Source: Variovorax sp. RA8 (lineage in GTDB: Bacteria; Pseudomonadota; Gammaproteobacteria; Burkholderiales; Burkholderiaceae_C). From it: a DNA stretch of 64,000 nt. The notes beneath the pieces are model-generated. The model saw only the letters and a program-made list of their open reading frames with translations. It had not been told where the DNA came from and did not search any database. Positions 57,512 to 64,000 of the stretch are shown piece by piece. The stretch is from NCBI RefSeq assembly GCF_901827175.1, contig NZ_LR594662.1, forward strand, positions 4,650,001 through 4,714,000. The letters run 5' to 3'. Both the position numbers and the translations under genes were made by a program. Within the stretch, counting starts at the first letter, position 1, and every line of letters starts with the position of its first letter.

Positions 57512-57522
57512 AGGGCGGCGCC

Positions 57523-58197
57523 ATGCATGAAGAAGCACAAGCTGGCGGCGCCTTTGCCGCCGACGGCTGGTTTGCCGTCGAGCTCTCGGTCCATGTGCCG
57601 CCTGGGCAGGTCGTGCAGACCTTGCTCCACGGCCAGGAACTGGCCTTGTGGCGGCCATCCGCAGGCTCGGTGCAGGCCTGGGAGAACCGCTGTCCGCACC
57701 GCAGCGTGCGGCTGACGCTCGGATTCGTCCACGGCGACCAGCTGGTCTGCCGCTACCACGGCTGGCGCTACGGCCGCGACGGGCGATGCACGGGCGTTCC
57801 CTCCACGCCTGCACTCGCGCCGCCGCCGGCCGCCTGCGTGCGAACGTACATGTGCCGCGAATCGGATGGCGTGATCTGGGCCAGCCTGGCACTCGCGCCG
57901 CGCGGCTATCCGCCGCGGCTGCCCGGCCTGGGCGCCTGCCGGAGCTTCGTGGTGGACATGGCGGCAGACGCTTTGGCCCAGGCGATCGAGGCCGCGGGCT
58001 TCGTGCCCGCCGGCCACCCGGGTGTCTGGCGCGAACCGGCCAGCAGCGGCGATGCCGCCACCCTGCTGCTCCAGCCGATGAACGCCGCCAGCACCTGCGC
58101 GCACCTCTTCATTACGGAAGGCCTTGGCGCAGCGCGGCGCCTGGCCGCGGCCCAACGCATGAAGGCGGTTTTCGCCAAGGAGCTTGCACATGTTTGA
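57523..58197 (+). CDS. Stand-alone Rieske 2Fe-2S protein with vestigial C-terminal domain
   Basis: Protein of 224 residues. A complete Rieske site is present: Cys57-x-His59 (RCPHRSV) and Cys76-x2-His79 (CRYHGW). Residues ~135-224 resemble a shrunken oxygenase catalytic domain (LLLQPMNAASTCAHLFITEG), but there is no Asp-x2-His-x4-His iron site, so it cannot activate oxygen alone. It overlaps the next gene by 8 bp. I infer that it supplies the cluster missing from that protein. Confidence 0.82.
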   Translation: MHEEAQAGGAFAADGWFAVELSVHVPPGQVVQTLLHGQELALWRPSAGSVQAWENRCPHRSVRLTLGFVHGDQLVCRYHGWRYGRDGRCTGVPSTPALAPPPAACVRTYMCRESDGVIWASLALAPRGYPPRLPGLGACRSFVVDMAADALAQAIEAAGFVPAGHPGVWREPASSGDAATLLLQPMNAASTCAHLFITEGLGAARRLAAAQRMKAVFAKELAHV

Positions 58198-60040
58198 CCC
58201 CATGGACGGCACCGCGCTGCAAGACACCCTGGATCCGGCCATTGCCAACGACTGGTTCGCGATCGGCGCGGGCAGCGATGCCATTGCGTCCGGTCCGGCA
58301 CTGCACCGGCAACTGCTGGAGCGCGAGATCGAAGTCCGGCGCCATGCCTCGGGCGCGCTGTCCGCGAGCATTACAGATGGCTCGAGCGCCCCGTGCGTCG
58401 CGCGGGACCACTGCGGCTGCATCTTCGTGTGCCTCGGCGATGCGCCCAAGCCGCTGTTCGCGCTCGATGAATTCGACGCGCCAGGCCGGCGCTTCGTCTA
58501 CATGGGCGCGATCGGCGTTCACACCGGCGGGCTGCGGGTGGTCGAGAACTTTCTCGACATGGCCCACTTCCCCTTCGTCCATGCGCACATCCTGGGCACC
58601 GAAGAGGCGACCGAGGTGCGCGCCTACGAGGTCGAGCTCGACGCACGTGGGGAGCTCTGGGCCCGCGGCTGCAAGTTCGTGCAGCCGATGGCTTCCGCGG
58701 CATCCGAAGGGCCGGCGGATGTCGACTACGTGTACCGCGTCGTCAATCCCTTCTCACCACTCCTCTACAAGGCGCCTGCCGGCCATCCGGGCGAGGCCGA
58801 CATCATCTTCCTGTTCGTGCAGCCCACGCAGGAGGACGCCTGCACCGTGCATTTCGCGATCTCGCTCCTCGACGCCACGCACAGCGCCAGCGAGATCACG
58901 GCGTTCCAGCAGACCATCCTGGGGCAGGACAAGCCGATTCTCGAGAACCACGTCTACAAGCGGCTCCCGCTGGACGCGCGCCTCGAGGTCCCTTCGCGCG
59001 CCGACGCGGGCTCGAGCGCCTACCGGCGCTGGCTGCGCAGCATCGGGTTGCGCTGGGGCGTGGAGCCGACGGCCGCCACGGCGCCAACGCGGCTCGTCGT
59101 GGAGGTTGCCGACAAGCGCAGGGTGGCAGAAGGCGTGGCGAGCTTCACCCTTTGCTCGCCGGCGGGCGGCCCGCTGCCGCCGATGACGCCCGGCGCACAT
59201 CTCGACGTGCACCTGCCGGGCGGGCTGATCCGACAGTATTCGCTGTGCAACGGACCGGACGATGACGGCTGCTACACGATCGCGGTGAAGCGCGAAGAAG
59301 CATCGCGCGGCGGCTCGGCCGCGATGCACGACAGGGTCCGGCCAGGCGACCTGCTGCACGTCGGACTGCCGAAGAACAACTTTGCGCTCGACAGCACTGC
59401 CGGGCACTCGCTCCTCATCGCGGGTGGGATCGGCATCACGCCGTTGCTGGCAATGGCACGGCATCTGGCTGCGCGCGGCGACGACTTCCACCTGCACTAC
59501 TTCTGCCGCTCGGCCGCGCACGCCGCCTTCGGTGCCGAGTTCGATCGCGAGTTCGCGAACCGCTGGACCTTGCACGCGGCGCTTTCGCCCGAGGCCACCC
59601 GCAAGGCGATCGAGCGTGTGCTCGGCGCCCCCGACGCGGACACCCACGCCTACACCTGCGGTCCGCTGCCGCTGATGGAGCTGGTGACGTCGGTGGGCGC
59701 GGCCCTGTGCTGGCCCCCCGAACGCATGCACTTCGAGTACTTCAAGGCAGCGGGGCCGGTGGCAACGGGCGGCACGCCCTTCGAGCTCACGCTCGCGCGC
59801 AGCGGCCGCACGTTGCAGGTCCCGGCCGAGCGCAGCATCGTCGAGGTGCTGCGCTCGATCGACGTCGCGATCGAAACCAACTGCGAGCAGGGCGTGTGCG
59901 GCACCTGCCTGTGCACGGTGATCGATGGCGTGCCCGAGCACCGCGACCAGTACCTGAGTGCCGCCGAGAAGGCCGGCAACATGCAGATGCTGCCTTGCGT
60001 TTCGCGCGCCCGCTCCGGGAAGCTGGTGCTCGACCTATGA
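58190..60040 (+). CDS. Cluster-less Rieske-type oxygenase fused to FMN/2Fe-2S reductase
   Basis: Protein of 616 residues from the ATG at 58190 (AAGGAG 7 bp upstream). Residues ~20-98 are a degenerate Rieske domain: it starts NDWFAIGAGSDAIASGPALH and ends CGCIFVCLGDAPKP, but the segment with Cys-x-His and Cys-x2-His is gone. The catalytic domain has an iron site at Asn120, Asp123, His126, His131 (NFLDMAHFPFVH) and probably Asp247. Residues ~300-616 are a VanB/PDR-type reductase: RQYS at 348-351, NAD loop GGIG at 412-415, ferredoxin Cys565, 570, 573, 603. Likely an N- or O-demethylase. Confidence 0.85.
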   Translation: MFDPMDGTALQDTLDPAIANDWFAIGAGSDAIASGPALHRQLLEREIEVRRHASGALSASITDGSSAPCVARDHCGCIFVCLGDAPKPLFALDEFDAPGRRFVYMGAIGVHTGGLRVVENFLDMAHFPFVHAHILGTEEATEVRAYEVELDARGELWARGCKFVQPMASAASEGPADVDYVYRVVNPFSPLLYKAPAGHPGEADIIFLFVQPTQEDACTVHFAISLLDATHSASEITAFQQTILGQDKPILENHVYKRLPLDARLEVPSRADAGSSAYRRWLRSIGLRWGVEPTAATAPTRLVVEVADKRRVAEGVASFTLCSPAGGPLPPMTPGAHLDVHLPGGLIRQYSLCNGPDDDGCYTIAVKREEASRGGSAAMHDRVRPGDLLHVGLPKNNFALDSTAGHSLLIAGGIGITPLLAMARHLAARGDDFHLHYFCRSAAHAAFGAEFDREFANRWTLHAALSPEATRKAIERVLGAPDADTHAYTCGPLPLMELVTSVGAALCWPPERMHFEYFKAAGPVATGGTPFELTLARSGRTLQVPAERSIVEVLRSIDVAIETNCEQGVCGTCLCTVIDGVPEHRDQYLSAAEKAGNMQMLPCVSRARSGKLVLDL

Positions 60041-60160
60041 GCCGCACGGCCGTTCCGAAGGCGAATAACACCGCAGCCGAAGGCGAAGGTACTCCAGTGC
60101 GCCGCACGGCCGTTCCGAAGGCGCATAGCACCGCAGCCGAAGGCGAAGCTACTCCAGTGA
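60041..60160 (+). repeat. 60-bp tandem repeat, two copies, in frame
   Basis: Units 60041-60100 and 60101-60160, each starting GCCGCACGGCCGTTCCGAAGG, differ at only a few bases. The period is a multiple of three and neither unit has a stop in the frame of the GST gene, so they would encode two RTAVPKAxxTAAEGExTPV units. They separate the oxygenase stop from the GST start at 60178. Confidence 0.9.
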
Positions 60161-60177
60161 CCCGTGGGCAAGACACC

Positions 60178-60822
60178 ATGATCAAGCTGTACAACGACGA
60201 GCTCTCCGGCAACTGCTACAAGCTCCGGCTCTTCATGAGCCTGCTGCAGCTGCCCTATGCGCGCGTGCCGGTGAACTTTCATCCGGGCCGCGAGCACAAG
60301 GGCGAGGCTTTCCTGCGCATCAACCCCTTGGGCCAGCTCCCCGCGATCGATGACGATGGCTATGTGCTGCGCGACGCCCAGGCCATCCTGGTCTACCTGG
60401 CCAGCCGCTACGACCGCTCCGAGCGCTGGTACCCGGCCGAGGCGGCCACACGCGGGCGCATCGCGCTTTGGCTCGCCGTGGCCGAGGACATCACGCGCAG
60501 CGCCTCGGCTGCAAGGCTGCACGATGCCTTCGGCTACCCCTTCGACATTGCCGCCTGCCGCGGCGCGGCGCATCGGCTTTTCGCGCACATCGAAGACCAC
60601 CTTTCGGATGGCGAAATCGAAGGGCGCACGTGGCTGGCGGCACATGACGCCACGATTGCCGACATCGCGTGCTTTCCGTACATTGCCCTCGCGCCCGAAG
60701 GCGGCGTGGGACTCGAACGCTACCCTGCACTGAGACGCTGGATCGCCCGCTTGAAGGCACTGCCGAACTTCGTGGGCATGCCGGGCATCTTTGCCGCAGG
60801 GATCGACCCGGAACCGTCTTAA
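60178..60822 (+). CDS. Glutathione S-transferase-like protein (NdmE-like position)
   Basis: Protein of 214 residues from the ATG at 60178 (IKLYNDELSGNCYKLRL). An alternative start at 60037 overlaps the oxygenase stop and would add 47 residues encoded by the tandem repeat. GST features: LGQLPAIDDDGYVLRDAQAI in the glutathione domain and TIADIACFPYIALAPEGG in the helical domain. In the caffeine demethylase of Pseudomonas putida CBB5 the GST-like NdmE is needed structurally beside NdmC/NdmD; position suggests the same here. Glutathione-linked formaldehyde genes follow. Confidence 0.82.
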   Translation: MIKLYNDELSGNCYKLRLFMSLLQLPYARVPVNFHPGREHKGEAFLRINPLGQLPAIDDDGYVLRDAQAILVYLASRYDRSERWYPAEAATRGRIALWLAVAEDITRSASAARLHDAFGYPFDIAACRGAAHRLFAHIEDHLSDGEIEGRTWLAAHDATIADIACFPYIALAPEGGVGLERYPALRRWIARLKALPNFVGMPGIFAAGIDPEPS

Positions 60823-60877
60823 GCTCGGGGGTGCGCCGGCTCGCCGGCGGTACCCTCATCTCCCGAAGGACCAACGA

Positions 60878-61984
<1,107 letters not shown>

Positions 61985-61997
61985 CGGCGGCACGGCG

Positions 61998-62909
61998 ATG
62001 GCGGCCATGACACCGGTTCGACAGGTCCGGGCCGGCGTGCTCGACATCGGCTACCACGAGAGCGGCCCGGCCGACGGGCCGCCGGTGCTGCTGGTGCATG
62101 GCTTCCCCTACGACATCCACGCCTATGCGGGGGTCGCGCCGCTGCTCGCGGCGAAAGGCTGCCGCGTCATCGTGCCCTTCATGCGCGGCTACGGCAGCAC
62201 GCGCTTCCTCGACGCCGCGACGCCGCGCTCCGGCCAGCAGGGCGCCTTCGGTGCCGACCTGCTCGCGCTGATGGACGCGCTGGCTATTCCGCGCGCCGTG
62301 CTCGCCGGCTACGACTGGGGCGGGCGTGCCTGCTGCGTCGTGGCCGCGCTGTGGCCCGAGCGCTGCGCGGGCCTGGTCTCGCTCAACAGCTACAACATCC
62401 AGGACATCGCCGCCGCCTCGAAGCCGGCCGTGCCCGAGAACGAGCGGCGCCATTGGTACCAGTACTACTTCCACGGCGAACGCGGCCACGCCGGGCTCGA
62501 GCAGAACCGCCGCCCGCTGTGCCGGCTGCTGTGGTCGCTCTGGTCGCCCACCTGGGTTTTCGACGACGCCACCTTCGAGCGCAGCGCCGCGGCCTTCGAC
62601 CACCCCGATTTCGTCGAGGTCGTGATCCACTCCTACCGCCACCGCTTCGGCCTGGTGCCCGGCGATCCAGCGTACGACGAGATCGAGCACCGGCTCGCCG
62701 CGCAGCCGCCGATCACCGTGCCCGCCATCACCTTCGACGGCGCCGACGACGGCGTGATGTCGATCGGCGGCACCGCCGCGCACGCGCGCCACTTCACCGG
62801 CCCGCACCAGCACCGCGTGGTGCCGGGCGCCGGCCACAACCTGCCCCAGGAAAAACCGCAGGACTTCGCCGATGCCATACTCGAACTGGTGAACGCTTCC
62901 CGACCATGA
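61998..62909 (+). CDS. Alpha/beta hydrolase with Asp nucleophile (epoxide hydrolase/dehalogenase type)
   Basis: Protein of 303 residues. The oxyanion region is LLVHGFPYDI; the nucleophile elbow is GYDWGG with Asp106, as in epoxide hydrolases and haloalkane dehalogenases rather than serine esterases; the base is the His in GAGHNLPQEKP. It lies between frmA and fghA (13-bp gap; 4-bp ATGA overlap with fghA), so it is part of the unit. Substrate unknown; perhaps a later intermediate of the demethylated compound. Confidence 0.83.
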   Translation: MAAMTPVRQVRAGVLDIGYHESGPADGPPVLLVHGFPYDIHAYAGVAPLLAAKGCRVIVPFMRGYGSTRFLDAATPRSGQQGAFGADLLALMDALAIPRAVLAGYDWGGRACCVVAALWPERCAGLVSLNSYNIQDIAAASKPAVPENERRHWYQYYFHGERGHAGLEQNRRPLCRLLWSLWSPTWVFDDATFERSAAAFDHPDFVEVVIHSYRHRFGLVPGDPAYDEIEHRLAAQPPITVPAITFDGADDGVMSIGGTAAHARHFTGPHQHRVVPGAGHNLPQEKPQDFADAILELVNASRP

Positions 62910-63763
62910 ACCCAGGCATCCGCACGCTTTCCGAACACCGCTGCTTCGGCGGCACCCAAGGCTTCCACGAACACGACGCACGCGAGATCGGCCTGCCGAT
63001 GCGCTTCTCGGTCTTCCTGCCGCCGCAGGCGCAGCAGGCCCCCGTGCCGGCCCTGATGTACCTCGCAGGCCTGACCTGCAACGAGGAAACCTTCATGGTC
63101 AAGGCCGGCGCCCAGCGGCTGGCGGCCGAGCTGGGCCTGGCGCTGATCGCACCCGACACCAGCCCGCGCGGCGCCCATGTGGCCGGCGAGAGCGACAACT
63201 GGGACTTCGGCGTCGGCGCCGGCTTCTACCTCGATGCCACGCTGGCCCCTTGGGCGACGAACTGGCGCATGGAAAGCTGGATCGTCCACGAGCTGCTGCC
63301 GCTGCTGGGCACACATTTCCCCATCGACATCCACCGCATCGGCGTCTTCGGCCACTCGATGGGCGGCCACGGGGCGCTCACGCTGGCGCTGCGCCATCCG
63401 GGCCGCTTCGCCTCGCTCTCGGCCTTCGCGCCGATCTGCGCGCCCAGCGAGTGCCCCTGGGGCGAGAAGGCCTTCGGTGGCTACTTGGGACCGGACCGCG
63501 AGCAATGGCTGGCGCACGATGCGAGCGCGCTGATGCAGTCGCAGACCGCCGCGCCCTACCCCGAGGGCATCCTCGTCGACCAGGGCCTGGCCGACAAGTT
63601 CCTGGCCGACCAGCTGCATCCGCACCGGCTCGAGACCGCCTGCCGCGCCGTGGGGCAGCCGCTCACGCTGCGGCGGCACGAGGGCTACGACCACGGCTAC
63701 TACTTCGTGCAGAGCTTCGTGGCGGACCACCTGGCGCACCACGCCCGGTTCCTGCGGGGCTGA
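62906..63763 (+). CDS. fghA: S-formylglutathione hydrolase
   Basis: Protein of 285 residues of the esterase D family: MYLAGLTCNEETFMVKAGAQ, nucleophile Ser151 in GHSMGGHG, probable Asp230 (DQGLADKFL) and His263 in GYDHGYYF. It splits S-formylglutathione into formate and glutathione, finishing the frmA path. Coupled to the preceding hydrolase by an overlapping ATGA. Confidence 0.94.
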   Translation: MNPGIRTLSEHRCFGGTQGFHEHDAREIGLPMRFSVFLPPQAQQAPVPALMYLAGLTCNEETFMVKAGAQRLAAELGLALIAPDTSPRGAHVAGESDNWDFGVGAGFYLDATLAPWATNWRMESWIVHELLPLLGTHFPIDIHRIGVFGHSMGGHGALTLALRHPGRFASLSAFAPICAPSECPWGEKAFGGYLGPDREQWLAHDASALMQSQTAAPYPEGILVDQGLADKFLADQLHPHRLETACRAVGQPLTLRRHEGYDHGYYFVQSFVADHLAHHARFLRG

Positions 63764-63786
63764 GGCAGACTGGCCCCGTCGTTGGT

Positions 63787-64000
63787 ATGAGCCAGTTCGT
63801 GGAGAGCCTGCACGAGGTGTTCGAGCGCATGGGCCCCATCGAGGCGCGCCGCATGTTCGGCGGCCACGGCATCTACCACGACGGGCGCATGTTCGCCCTG
63901 GTGGCCAACGACACGCTCTACCTCAAGGCCGATGCGGACACGATGGCCGAATTCGAGAAGCGCGGACTGCCCGCCTTCGGCTACGAGCGCGAAGGCCGGC
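63787..64000 (+). CDS. TfoX/Sxy N-terminal domain protein (3' end outside window)
   Basis: The first 71 codons are visible: MSQFVESLHEVFERMGPIEA, then MFGGHGIYHDGRMFALVAND and LYLKADADTMAEFEKRG, the typical TfoX N-terminal fold. Small proteins of this family are found in many beta-proteobacteria without proof of a competence role. It begins 24 bp after fghA and runs past the right edge. Confidence 0.85.
   Translation, partial: MSQFVESLHEVFERMGPIEARRMFGGHGIYHDGRMFALVANDTLYLKADADTMAEFEKRGLPAFGYEREGR

Noticed and set aside
60041..60160. CRISPR-like array
   Set aside because: Only two directly abutting 60-bp units without spacers and without cas genes; a simple tandem duplication.

Overview
The window looks like chromosomal DNA of a high-GC beta-proteobacterium of the order Burkholderiales, most likely a Variovorax-like member of the Comamonadaceae. 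The pointers are the gene content: four Bug-type tripartite tricarboxylate receptors, many FCD-type GntR, LysR and IclR regulators, an oxidative uronate pathway and a grpE-dnaK-dnaJ cluster. No sequence search was possible, so the genus is inference. I saw no rRNA, tRNA, CRISPR array, phage or complete insertion sequence.

Layout. 1-3.9 kb: end of a LysR regulator, a LysR gene divergent from an NAD(P)-binding protein, a lone lipoprotein receptor and an SRPBCC protein. 4.0-11.7 kb: a leftward block with livKHMGF-type transporter genes and a VanA/VanB-like Rieske oxygenase with its reductase, with a GntR regulator between the two enzyme genes. 11.8-18.7 kb: MetE-like methyltransferase, glutathione transferase, cardiolipin synthase, an apparently circularly permuted ROK kinase, a hydrolase and a receptor-permease fusion for osmoprotectants. 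18.8-31.6 kb: an apparently complete oxidative D-uronate/aldarate route (udh, lactonase, garD, kdgD, semialdehyde dehydrogenase) with a TRAP transporter, two Bug receptors and a GntR regulator; two promoters share one operator-like element. 31.6-37.4 kb: psd, a winged-helix regulator, an FKBP and the grpE-dnaK-dnaJ chaperones with a very good sigma-32 promoter. 37.5-40.2 kb: GntR, FAH-family hydrolase, Bug receptor. 40.5-45.4 kb: prkA-yeaH-spoVR behind a sigma-54-type promoter. 45.4-51.8 kb: CoA transferase, two IclR paralogues, Bug receptor and two acyl-CoA dehydrogenases. 51.8-55.4 kb: tag, aroQ, a LacI regulator with operator-like palindromes, and decayed genes (permease, amidohydrolase, AraC).

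55.6-63.8 kb is the most interesting stretch. A GntR regulator with a 22-bp palindromic operator faces a rightward run of genes: a BMP-family (purine/nucleoside-type) receptor, a small stand-alone Rieske protein, an oxygenase catalytic domain that has lost its own Rieske cluster and is fused to its flavin/2Fe-2S reductase, a glutathione-transferase-like protein, glutathione-dependent formaldehyde dehydrogenase, an Asp-nucleophile hydrolase and S-formylglutathione hydrolase. The parts match those of the caffeine N-demethylase NdmC/NdmD/NdmE (cluster-less oxygenase, Rieske-bearing reductase, GST-like protein), but the modules are distributed differently. I infer a split-Rieske N- or O-demethylase whose formaldehyde is removed by the downstream enzymes. 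A TfoX-like gene runs off the right end.

Non-coding features include an ~88-bp dispersed repeat (three copies), an in-frame 60-bp tandem repeat before the GST gene, a large inverted repeat between convergent genes, and several operator-like palindromes.
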